Source: Prinia subflava
Taxonomy: Eukaryota > Chordata > Aves > Passeriformes > Cisticolidae
Direction of reading: 5' to 3'
DNA length: 64,000 nt
Assembly: GCF_021018805.1 (NCBI RefSeq)
Contig: NC_086258.1
Coordinates: 12,173,100-12,237,099, forward strand
Shown: positions 51,401 to 63,400 of the stretch, piece by piece
Position numbering within the stretch: position 1 is the first letter of the stretch
Layout of the letters: each line of letters begins with the position of its first letter
Notes under the pieces: model-generated
Databases searched by the model: none
Told to the model about the DNA's origin: nothing
What the model saw: only the letters and a program-made list of their open reading frames with translations
Program-made: the position numbers and the translations under genes

Positions 51401-54400
51401 TGTGCTGGGGAAGTGACACCCTTAACTGCTCTGAAATTTGGGAAGTGGTGATGTGAATCAGAATAAGGAAGAATGTCACTGAAGGACAAGAAAGCAGCCA
51501 CCACCATCCGCTGTGGCTTGGCCTGTGGGTCCTGTGTGGAGCCAGAGCTCAGGGGGTGCCGAGGTGGTGGGGATGGAGCAGGGCTGGAGCAGGGCTGGGA
51601 GCTCCTGGAGCAGGGCTGGGAGCTGCTGGAGCAGGGCTGGGAGCTCCTGGAGCAGGGCTGGGAGCTGCTGGAGCAGGGCTGGGAGCTCCTGGAGCAGGGC
51701 TGGGAGCTGCTGGAGCAGGGCTGGGAGCTGCTGGAGCAGGGCTGGAGCAGGGCTGGGAGCTGCTGGAGCAGGGCTGGGAGCTCCTGGAGCAGGGCTGGGA
51801 GCTGCTGGAGCAGGGCTGGGAGCTCCTGGAGCAGGGCTGGGAGCTGCTGGAGCAGGGCTGGGAGCTGCTGGAGCAGGGCTGGAGCAGGGCTGGGAGCTGC
51901 TGGAGCAGGGCTGGGAGCTGCTGGAGCAGGGCTGGGAGCTGCTGGAGCAGGGCTGGGAGCTGCTGGAGCAGGGCTGGGAGCTGCTGGAGCAGGGCTGGGA
52001 GGTGCCAGCACACTCCAGCCCGCTGTGGTGGGGGCTCTGCTGCGTTCCCAGAGCTGAGCAGCTGAAACCACTTCTGAGCCTGGCTCAGAGACCACAAGTC
52101 CCGGCTTTGCGATTCCTGCTGAGCCAGGAAAGCCCTGCAGGGCCCCGAGCCCAGCGTGGGGGGACACGAGGATCAAACCTCTGCTCCCCCACCTGCCAGA
52201 GCTGCTGACAGGGAGAACAGAAGGGAATTGCTGCCAAACCCCGGGGCAGGGATCCCCATCCCACGGAGGGGCGGAGGAGGGATCCCATCCCAGCGGGGCT
52301 GCAGGGTGGGCTGAGCCCCCGCCAGGCTGTGGCAGGGATGGGGCAGCCCTGCTGGCACAGCTCTCCGGGCAGGGAAACAGGATCAGACGCTCATTCCCTT
52401 TAATCTTCCAGCAGTAAGTATTTAGGAAGTGCTTATCTCCGAAAAAGCCTTATGATGGCTTTTGAGCTTACAGAGCTATGAGACCCTTCCAGCTCAGAAT
52501 ATTCTGTGATTCTGTGGCTGCTCTGCTGCACTCGGCGGGGGTTTGCTTTGCCTTAGATCTAAACACAAAGTCAAAATTGCCAAACGCAGCCCAGAGGGCA
52601 CTTCCCCTCTCTTCTCTGCTGACTGCAGAGCTGGTGGTTCCTCAGCAGAAAAAAAGAGTGTTTGGGGCCACCCTCGGTGCTGTTTTACCTCTGCCTGGGC
52701 GTTGGAGAGAGGGGGAGACTGCAGCAAGTGGGTCCAGCCTGAAACTGTGTGGGTGTCGGTGCTGAGGAGAGAGCCTCGGTTTGGGCTTTGGGGAGCTGAA
52801 AATGGGCTGTGAGGAGCTGAAAATGGGCTTTGAGGAGGTGAAAATGGGCTTTGAGGAGATGAAACCAGGTTTGAGTGGATCAGGAGCATCTACAGAGCTT
52901 TGTGGGGCTCTGTTTTCCTCAGCCTGGTTTGTGGAGCTGGCCCAAAGCCACCCCTGTGGCCACTTGCCAAACCTCTGGTGGTCTCCGGAGCTGCTCAAGC
53001 ACCTGGGGGTGGCTTTGGGATGCTGAGGCTGCCTGGGGACCACGGACTGGCTGGGCTGACTCCAGGGCTGGCTGGAGTCTCCAGTGGGCTGTGGCTGGTT
53101 CCTTCTCTGCTCGTGGGAGAAGCTGCTGTTGGTGGAAGTGTCACCTCCTTCGAGGCAGCAGTAACATCTTGCTCTTCTGAAGGCGCATCCCCGTGGAGCT
53201 GCTGGGGCAGCCGCCAGCCAGGAGTCTGATGCTCTGTCATCATCTTCCTTCATATTTAATGCTCCAGGAAGCAGAACTGCTCCTCTCTGCCTCTTCACCA
53301 CTTGTGGAGTGACCACATCTTGTCATCACCTGCCTCGGTGGGTGAGACACGTGGTGACAGCAGCAGGACTGTCCTGCGGGGACCTCCAGGTTTATGTAAC
53401 CTTGGTCGGAGTTGGAGCAGGTTTGGGGCCACCCAGGCTCTGCCTTGGCAGAGGACAGCCCCTGTCTGGGCAGGGGCACAGCGTGGCTGTTTCCACACTG
53501 CTAAATCCACCAGAGAGCTCAGTACAAACATCTCACCTGTCCAGTTCAGCTGTTCCCCCTTTATAAAGCAGAAATAAATACTGGAGTTCAGCAGGGAGTG
53601 CACACAGCAGTGGCTTTGGAGCAGGGGCTTGAGGGGTGTGATGCTCTTGCAGGAGGCTTCTCCTGAGCTGCATCAGGCCCTTGTTGCATGGAGAGAGCTG
53701 CTCCAGGCTGGTCTGCAAGCCCCACACCCCCTGGCCACTGTCTCCTGCTGGTTTTGTGGAGCTTTCCAGACAGGGACCAGGGTTGCAGCACCAAGTGGGT
53801 GAGGAGTTAGAACACCTCGTGGTTTGCAGCCCAGCCTCACATTGCTCTGAAGCAGTTCCAGGTGCCAGCAGGCTGCAGGAGGGATTTCCCAGCTCCCAAG
53901 CCCTGTCTGTCGTGGTCGGCAGCGACGCTGTGGTTGGGGGCTCTTGCTGCTGAGTGTCACATTAAGCCAGGCTTTTGTTCCTTATGAATCAGTCCCGAGC
54001 TGCTGTTCCACACAAGGAGAGAGGGCTGAGAGCCTCACGTGGCTCATCTTGCTCGTGGAGTGACTGAGATGGGGCTTGACCTGTGCTGAGAGAGCAAACC
54101 AATTCCGCTCACTTCACGTCTCTGATGAAGAAGAATGAAAACAATATTAAGATTAAACAATCACCACGGAAGCTCAAGTGCTGTAATTCCATTAAAGGCT
54201 GGTTGTGATCAGGCCGTGAAATCAAGGTCATGATGGGTTTGGGACCTGGATTGAATCAGCAGCTCAGCAATGAAGTTATGTTGGTTCAAAGTATTTATCA
54301 AATCATATTAGTGCTGTGAGCAATTGGATTTCTGCATCGGGCTGAGACAAAACTGGCTGTAATTCACCTAAATAGCAGTGCTGGGGCTGGGTGTTTGTCC

Positions 54401-57400
54401 TAAAAGGCTGTGCCTGACCCAGGTGACAGTGGTGACCCTGGATGGGCAGTGGGGGCCGAGCTCAGCCTCTGCCTTCACCCACCCCTGCTCCCATGTTTTA
54501 AGCATTAAATACCACTGTGCCAGATAACCTGTGGGGTTTCATAAACTTTTGTCATTGAAACCTCATTTGGATATTCCCATCAGGAGAAATAATTTTAGGT
54601 GTAGGTCAGGAAGCTCCAAACGACAGGGAGTTTGCACAAATCAGGTTACGAGTTTATGTGAAAGTCAAACGGGGAAGGACTCAGAGCTCAGCGGCTCCGG
54701 GTGACCCTCTCCAGGTTTGACTGGGATTTAGGCTGAGGGAGGACATGTGTCCAAACCTAGCAAGAGAAGAGGAGCCCCCTCCAGCATCTTAAGAGGCTCC
54801 AGGAGAGCTGGAGAGGGACTTTGGACAAGGGATGGAGTGACAGGACAGGGGACTGGCTTCCCACAGCCAGAGGACAGGGTTAGATGGGATACTGGGGAGA
54901 AATCCTTCCCTGGGAGGGGGTGAGGCGCTGGCACAGGGTGCCCAGAGAAGCTGTGGCTGCCCCTGGATCCCTGGAAGTGTTCCTGGAAGTGCCTGTGCAG
55001 CTCAGGGCTATGTCATGAGTGTTTGGGTACCAAACCTGTGCCCTGAGCTGCTGATCCAGGGTGTTCCTGTACGGAGGCAGGAGGAGGTGCAACGCCTGCA
55101 GAGCCGGCTGGAGCCAGCCCCTGCTGCTCTGCTCTCTGAATTTTATGTAACACCACATGTGTGCATGGCTGGGGCCGGGCAGCAGCGGGGCAGGGCTGGG
55201 GCTGCTGCAGATGTGACCCTAACGAGGGGAGACAGCCCCTCCCGGGGGAGGGAGCAGCCTGGCGTCCCCGGAGCGCGCGGCTCTCGGGGTTGGCTCCCCA
55301 GGCTCCGCTCTGCCTTTGCCATCACCTTAGATAACCATCAGCAGAGCATCCCAGCATCCCCACAGATGGGGGAGGCTGGTGGGCAGCACATCGGGGCCAG
55401 AGCCTTCCCTTCTCCTGGCTGGGGGTGCTGGGGCTGTGCAGGGCTCTCCCTGCCTGGTTGTCCCCTGCCTGGGAGATGTGCAGGGCTCTGCTGTGCCTGT
55501 GTGGTTCTGGGGGGCTCCTGGGGCTTTGCAGGGTCAGTAGTGTCCCTGCAGAAGGCAGGGAAATGTGTTTGCGGTCCCGCAGTGAGCAGTGGTGGCCATT
55601 CCTTGCTGTGGGGCTGTTGTTTAATTTGCCACATTACAGGAGAGGTCGGGTCAGGGCTCGTCCCGAGCTCTGCTCTCCTTCCTGGCTGTGGAAGAGCCTC
55701 GGATATCCCCGGGCTGGGATCCAGCCTCCCTCCCTCCCTTGTGGCACACTTGGGTATTGTGTGGGGGCTGCAGGAGCCAGGAGGGGACAATGCCTCCCCC
55801 GAGGCTGCTCCAGGGTTGGCCAGCTGCCTGGCAAGGAGCAATTTCTGGGACTGAGGAAAAGCTGCCCGGGCTGAGGATCCCTGGCTGCTTGCTCTGCTCA
55901 CTCTGCCCGTGCTGTGGTGGGGTTTCAGCAGGTTTGCCTTGAGTCTGTTCCCTGGCTCAGATGCTCTTCCCTTGCTAATCAGCCTAACTCCTTTTTTATC
56001 TTATCCCATTTCTAGCTATTCTCCCTCGTGGTTGCCTAAACAAATCCTCCCTTCTCTCTGTGTTTACTCCTTCCAGGTATTTCAGGCTGCTGCATTGATC
56101 CAGCACAGTCCTCTCTCTTCCCTGACCTTTCCTTTCTCTTTTCCCACTGCTCTGTGCCGCTGCTCCTGACCTTGGGATGAGAGCTGGACTTGGCACAGCC
56201 CCTCCCTCTCTGCATCCCTCTCTGTGCTGGATAGAACCGTGCCTGCCACGGTCTGCCCTTGGCTTTCTGCCCCCAAAACTCCTGCCTGTGCCGTGCTGGT
56301 GACCCCAGGGCAGCTCCTGGGGCCGGTCCTTGGCTCAGCCCGGTCAGTGCCAAGCACACTGAGAAGGATCCGTGGTGGTGATTGCTGTGGTGGAGCTCAG
56401 CGCTGCCCCTGGCCCGTGCTCCCTGTGTTTGCACGTTCCTGGCTGGGATGGGAGCTCTGATCTCGTTTCCCAGCGAGCTGTGGTTATCAAAGGCTCGGCT
56501 GGAGCTCCACCTGCGCTGACAGCAGCGTGTGCTCCTCACAATTCAGGCCTTGACATTTCCCAGCTGCTCTTTGATCTCCCCCCGAGCTGAGCTGTCACCC
56601 TGGCGTTGGGGAGGTGGCAGGGCGGCGTGCCCTGGCTTTCTGCGCGGGGCAGCAGCGGCTGCTGGAGCTGGGGCTGGCAGCAGCGCGTTCCCTTTTCATC
56701 TGCTCCTGTTCCTAATTCTGCGTCTGGCCCGCGGGGGGGCTCGGTCTGGCTCTGGAGCGGGGGCTGCCCGGCGTGTGCCCGGCTCTGGGGGTGCCTGACT
56801 GAGCCCCCACAGCCAGGGGTGCCCCGGGAGCCCCGGCTGTGCCAGCCCGGCCCCGTGGCAGCAGCCTGTGCCAAAGGCTGTGCCAAAGGCTGTGCCAAAG
56901 CCGCTGCCCGGCGCCGCCACGTGCTGACACTGCTAATTAGGTCAGCGGCTCCCGGTGAATTGGAAGTGGATGCGGGAGGCAGGGGGGGCGGCACGGGGGA
57001 GTTATTTGAGGCCTCTCCAACCTAGAAACCCAGAAAAGATTTTCTGGAGCTGTTGGGTGGCTCTGTTGTGTGCCCTGGCTGTGGGCACAACCACCGCCCT
57101 GGCTGCCTCCCTGCCTGCTCGGGTCACACATTGTGTTTCTTTTTCCTCCATCAACTGGGGATTTTATTTAGACGATTCTTAAAATGTGAATTTGAAGCTG
57201 ACAACCTCAATCAGGGTCTCAGTTTACAATGCAGTGCTTGAGTGGTTCGTGCTTGTCAGTGGGGTCCTGGGGAAGCTGCCAAGCCTGGCAGGGAAGCACT
57301 TTCCCCCAGCCCTTACAGGGGTTCAGGTCATGCCAAAGAAAGCCAAACACCATGAGAAAGGTGTGTGGCTGTGGTTCAGAGTGTGGGGTGGCTGAGATTT

Positions 57401-60400
57401 CCCCCATTTCTGGGGAATGGAGATGAGAGCAGCAGCCCCCAGGACCTCAGGGCTGAAGCCTCACTCCTGGGTAAGGCAGAGCTTTTCCTTGGAGTGCAGT
57501 CCCGAGATCTTACACTCTGCTTTGTGTGTTACTTTTCCCCCGTGCATCTGGCATATTTTACAGGCTTTTTTATTTAAATTTGCCTTTCTGGGCGTTATCT
57601 GAAAGCCCACTGTCATTCTGAGCAAACCCAAACTGAAAACCACCTCGTGAGCAAGGAGTGTCGCTCGCCATTTTGTGATGGAATAACGTGTAAAATCAAG
57701 GCTCTGGATAAATCAATGGCACACGGAGCTTATTTACATAAAGTATATAAAGCTCTGAGTACTAAGTTTAGAGCGTGGGCTCTGTGCTCGCGGAGCGGCG
57801 TGTTCCGACTGGCTGAGACAAGCCTTTCCTCGGCACAGGAATGAGCAGGAGCCTTGCAGAACCAGCCTGAGAGCAGGGTGTAAATAAGGCTTGTACCTGT
57901 GTTTAAATGCTGGTGAAGGCTGGAGCTCTCCCGCTGCTCAGATCAGGGTTCCTCCCTGTGTTGTGGTGTGCCTGGGCTGGAGCTGTGCCCGCCGTGCCGG
58001 GCGCTGCCCGACCCAGGGATGGTGATCCCGCCAGGAACCGCGGCGGGATGGGCCTCGTGCTGCTGAGCCAAATTAGCCAGACCTGAGCTCTTTTCACTGC
58101 TCACCTTCTCCTTCTTGATGGCCCAGTTAGTAAATTAGGCAGGATGAGTTTTGGGGGTCTGTGTGTGCTCCTGCTATTTCAGGGTTGTGCTTTCCTTCCC
58201 CTCGGATGGAAGCTCCTTGTGGGGCTGCCCGTAGTGCAGCCGGGCTCGGTCCATCCCGGGCACAGCAGGGCTGTGCTGCGGGGCTGGGGACACTCCAGGC
58301 TGGCACTGGGGCTCCACTCCCCAGCTGCCATCGCCGCTGCCGGGCTGGTGCCTCTGGGCTCTGTCCCTGCGCTGTTCCCAGGCTAATAATACCCGGGAGG
58401 AGGCGGCGTGCTGCCTTCCCGAGCGCATCCTCCTCCAGCCGCCTGCACCGCTCCTCCGGGGCCTTTGTGTGCCTGGGGCTGCCACCACCTCCTCTGTGCC
58501 ACCTCTGCTGTGCCCGGCCCTCCAAGGGCCATGCCCTGAATTTTTGCTTCGGGGGGATGCCAAAACCTCCATCTCTTCCGCTCGTGTGCCCAGTGGCACC
58601 AGCTCGGTTCGCTTCGCTTATTTCTCCTCACGACCACAGGCGTTTGTCCTGGATTTTCTCGTTTTTGGAGGAAAAAAATTCTCTTTGAAATAAGGTTGTT
58701 GGTTGCAAACTGGGTTTTTAATCCGTTTCTCACTGACCCCCTTTCCCTCACCCAGGTTGGTGCAATGTGGGGAGACCCAAAACCTGCTGGCTCCAGGACG
58801 AGCCTTGCACAGGGTTTGCTCTCAGGGGGTGCTCGGAGCAGGGTGGGAGCCCAGGAGCAGGTCCAGCCCCAAAATAATCCCCCTTTGAAGTCTGGGATGT
58901 CACTGAGTCTTGCTCCATTTGTTGGTTTGCTCCATTTTATGTGTCTGCTAATAAATATTGTAGCATGCTAAAAATAACTGATAACCGTGAAGAAGCAGCA
59001 AAGCTGCTTTGGGCCCTGAATTTCCAGTTTAATTCCCGTCTCAGAGAAGCTTGGGCTGCCTGAAGCAGGTCCAGCCCTGCCTGGGCTGGGGGTGTTGTGG
59101 CTTTCCAGCGTCGTGGTGCCACTGTCCTAGGGAGGAGATGGTGGCACGGAGGTGTCACAGTGTGGGACAGCGATGGGTGAGAGGTGCTGCTCTCAGAGCC
59201 TTGGCTGCTCCCCTGGTGCCACACGGCAGGTGGAAGCTGAGAGCATCCAAAGGGATGAAGGGACGAGGAGGTGGCCGGGTCAGGGAGCTGCGGGCACCTG
59301 GTGTGTTCTGTGCCCAGGGAGGTGGTGCTGCCCTGTGGTCCCTGGAGTCCCCTGTGCCACCTTCCCATCACTGCCAGTACAGGGTGTGGCACCCGGGAAC
59401 AGCCAGGGGCTCCTGTGCCGGTGTGTGGCACTGCCCCGGCACCATCTCTGTGGTAAATAGGGACTGGAGGCACTGCTGGTAGTTCTAGGGGCGCTGGTGG
59501 CCCTGTGCGTGGCAGGGTCCCTGTGCCACCCCTCGGCAGGGCCCGGGTAGCAGGGGACACACCAGAGCGGGCTGGGAGCCGCACTGCAGGGCCGGGCCGG
59601 GCCGGGGGCTGCGGGGGCCATCGGGGCAGCCCCCAGCCCCAGCAGCACCTCCGAGCCCGGGTGGTGAGCGGGCGGCCGCTGGTACAGCTCGTCCCGTGCA
59701 GCCCACGGGCTGAGTCAGCGCCTCTGCGTGGGGGGCTGCGATGAGTAAGGGCGGGCTGGGGGGCTGTGCAGGCACACGTGTGTGTCCCGTGCCGGCCCCC
59801 GCCCGCCCCGCCGGTGGGCAGCGCCGCCGGCAGCCCCCTCCCTGCTCCTCTCCCTGTTCCAGTACATCGAAGCCATCAGCAACAAGCAAGGGGAGCTGGA
59901 AAACTACGTCTCGGATGGCTACAAGACAGCTCTGACGGAAGAGAGGAGACGGTTCTGCTTCCTGGTGGAGAAACAGTGCGCGGTGGCCAAGAGCGCCATC
60001 ACCTACCACGCCAAGGTGAGTGGGACCCCTGGAGCCGGTCCTGCCTGCCCCATCTCTGGGTGGGTGCTCCCAGCTCAAGCTGCATCCATAGAGCAGCCTG
60101 ATATCCCAAAAGGCACGGCTGGTGCAGCCCCTGCAGCTCAAGGGGTGATGGACCAGCAGGTGACTCCAGGGAAGGTGCCCCAGCAGGAGCAGCTGCTCCA
60201 AATCCCTCCTGCCCATGGCAACTCCACATCCCTCCTGCCCGTGGCTGCCCACATGTCCTGGAGCAGGGCTGGAGTTGCCCCCTGCCCGCCTGGGAGGCTG
60301 CAGCACCTGCACGGGTCTGGAGCAGAATTGGTGCAGACGAGGGCTGGGAGCGCCGCGCTGCTCCCGCAGCCTCGTGCTCCCGTTCTGGTTGTTCCCCACC

Positions 60401-63400
60401 ACCGCCCTCCGTGGCTCACAGCAGCCATCTGTCACCGCCACGCTTGGCACTGGAGCAGGAGAGGGAGTTGGGATTAGTCAGCTCTGTCCTGGCACATCCA
60501 CAGGATGGATCCACGCTTGGCTTGGAGCGTAGTGCAGGAGGGGAAAAGGGAAAAGTACCCCCCAGGGCTGGTGGTCAGCAGGAACGAACCAAAACCTTGC
60601 TGCAGCTGCACACAGAGGGTGATTTTGCAGGAGGGACTTTGCAGGTGGCTTGTCCAGAGCATGATGGGTGTCCTGCTAAAAATTCCGTCCTGCTGCTGCC
60701 CGTGGCCCCTGCAGGATGCTCCACAGGATCAGGAGACTGGACCCACTGGCTGGTGTCGGGGAAATATGCAGGGACTTTGAAACTGGATATAGGGGGATTT
60801 TGATACACAGAACTACATTTTGTCTCCAGATGAGGCAGAGCAGAGACATCAGGTCACCCTTGGCTGTACTGGGGAGTGACCTTGAGGGGATTAGGACATC
60901 TCCCCCCCGAGTCACACTGTGGGATGCTGGTACATTCTGTGTGAATAAGTACAAGTTTGGCTCCATCTGTTTCCCCCCAGGTGGCTGCCAGTCCTGCAGG
61001 CAGGGAGCAGTGGGGCCTGGAGGCTGTTGGGGCTGAGCACCCAAAGGAAGCAGCTCCTCCCTGGGGATGTGGGGACAGCCTGGAGCACGGGCTGTGCCCT
61101 GCCAAGCTTTCAGGAAGGTTTTATTTCTCTCTCCACGTGGGGCCCAGAGCCTGGGAGCAGGATGCCCCTGTGTGTTATCTCAGCCATGCAGAGTCATTGA
61201 TCAATCCCAGACCAGCTCAGCCCTGAATCCGTGTGGTGCTGCCCAGGGAGGGGGGCAAGCACCTGCCACCCCTGTGCCCTCACGCCTCGTTCTGCTCTTG
61301 CAGGGGAAGGAGATGCTGACGCAGAAGCTGCCGCTGTGGCAGCAGTCCTGCTCGGACCCCAACAAGATCCCGGAGCGCGCCATACAGCTGATGCAGCAGA
61401 TGGCTGCCAGCAGCAATGGCACCATTATGCCCAGCCCTCTGTCCACATCCAAGTCCAACCTCATCATCTCTGACCCCATCCCTGGTGCCAAACCTCTCCC
61501 TGTCCCCCCGGAGCTGGCACCTTTTGTAGGAGTAAGTATCTCCGTGGTGGAAGCTGTGCTGCCCTTCTGAGCAAAGCCGGAGGGACGGGCCCAGGCCGGT
61601 GTCACCGCTGTCCTCGGCAAGTTGCTCTGGGCTGGACTGTCACTGGTGGCAGGGATGGGCAGCTCCTTGCTGTGCCATCCTGGGATGGGGGAAGGAGCCT
61701 GCCTGGGGCAGCCTGTCCCCTCATCCTGCTGGAGTCACGGAGCTCTGGCAGAGCAGGGGCTCCCAGGGGCTGTTTGGGGAGCCCACAAACTGGAGCTGCC
61801 TGTCCAGGCTGGTCCCCAGCTGTGGGACTGAACCCAGGTACCCCAGTAACTGCGGGAGAAAGGCCTGGAAGAAGAGGGTGTCCCCCTGATGTGGGGCACC
61901 CGCTGAGCAGTAGAGCTCAGCAGGGAATGCAGGGGAGCTGAGAGCAGTGAAATACCATCGAGGTGACCCCACTGCTCCCCCCAGAGCAGTTTGGTTTGGG
62001 TGGGAACTGAACCCAACAGGACAAAGCTCTGATTTCCGTGTCCCTGGAGCTGTGTCCCACTGGGGAGCTGCAGGGGGTGCCCCTGGGGCTGCAGGGATGC
62101 CCTAATGAAGCCACCCCCGTGTCCCCCTCCCCTCCTGTCTCGTAGCGCATGTCGGCACAGGAGGCCATGCCAGTGATGAACGGAGTCTCGGGCTCTGACA
62201 GCGACGGGTACAACCACTGGTCTGAGATGAAGCCAGCACAGCCCAAATCTTTATCTCCTCCCCAGCCTCAGAAGCAGCTGAGTGACTCTTACTCCAATAC
62301 ACTCCCAGTTCGCAAAAACGTGACACCGAAAAACAGCTACGCCTCAGGTGAGGCCCAGCCCCGCTGCCCGGGGCCCTGGAGCTGCCTGGGCACAGGAGAG
62401 GTCCAGGGGACCAGCAGGGGGTGGTTCCTGGGGGTCCTGGGGTGGGGGACAGTGACCAGCAGCATCCCTTCGGTGTCCAGTGCTGCTCGTGCCTCTTGGC
62501 CTGGCTGTTGGGAAGTGCTGGAGCTGGGCTCTGCCCTGGGGTTTCACAGGATTTCCAGGAGGAAAATCTTGTGGAATATGGCACAGGGAACCTGCTCCCT
62601 TTGCCGTGCCTGGTGGGTGATGCCGAGAGTCTGATCCTGCTTATTGAGGGGGAAGGTGTGAGTCACACTGAAGGTTTTAGTGTGACCTAGGCTGAAATAA
62701 GGAGGGGTGGGGACCTGTCCTGTGCCTGGGGATGGCCTTGGGGTCAGGATTTGGGGCATCCACCGGTGTCTGTTCCCCCAGCTGAAAACAAGACACTGCC
62801 ACGCTCCAGCTCCATGGCCGCCGGGCTCGAGAGGAACGGCCGGACGAGGGTGCAGGCGATTTTCTCACACGCTGCCGGGGATAACAGCACCCTCCTGAGC
62901 TTCAAGGAGGGGGACCTCATCACACTGCTGGTGCCCGAGGCCCGGGACGGCTGGCACTACGGAGAGAGCGAGAAAACCAAAATGTGAGTGCGCTGGGTGT
63001 CCTCGGGAGCAGCCTGGTCTGGATGCTCCGTGGACAAACCCGGGTTTGGCTCCATCCCCGCCTTTGCCTTTCAGGAGGGGCTGGTTTCCTTTCTCCTACA
63101 CACGGGTCCTTGACAATGATGGCAGCGAGCGCGTCCACACCAGGTAGGGGCGTTGTGTGGGGTGACAGGGAGTCTGTGTCCTTGGGATGGGAATTAGGGA
63201 TTCTTTAGGAGTTACAGCACAGGGGGTGGTTGCTGTTCTGGGTGGCTTTGGCCATGAGCGGATGGGTGGCCTGGGGGTCTCTGCATGGAGCTGACACCTC
63301 TGCTCTGGGGCTCCCCAGCCTGCAGCAAGGGAAGAGCAGCAGCACTGGCAACCTGCTGGACAAGGACGACATCTCCATCCCGCCGCCGGACTACGGCATG

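Larger units (their letters stand above)
50468..59862 (+). other. BAIAP2 intron 6
   Basis: The largest intron in the window, 9.4 kb. It holds a short 17-bp repeat (50800-50862), the 21-bp higher-order minisatellite (51572-52003), CR1 fragments at 52478 and 54840, small arrays at 52795 and 56868, and AT-rich islands at 54090-54680, 57500-57860 and 58915-59050. No exon was recognised inside. Confidence 0.75.

Noticed and set aside
51388..52208. Open frames of up to 262 codons with ELLEQGW, GAGLGA or PALLQQL repeats
   Set aside because: Produced by the 21-bp intronic minisatellite; the two 11-bp units shift frame and the same length of ORF occurs on both strands.
52405..52425. Possible recursive splice site or microexon (cttccagcagtaagtat)
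   Set aside because: A ratchet site needs AG directly followed by GTAAG; here the sequence is cag-ca-gtaagt, so the two signals do not abut and the exon would be two bases long.
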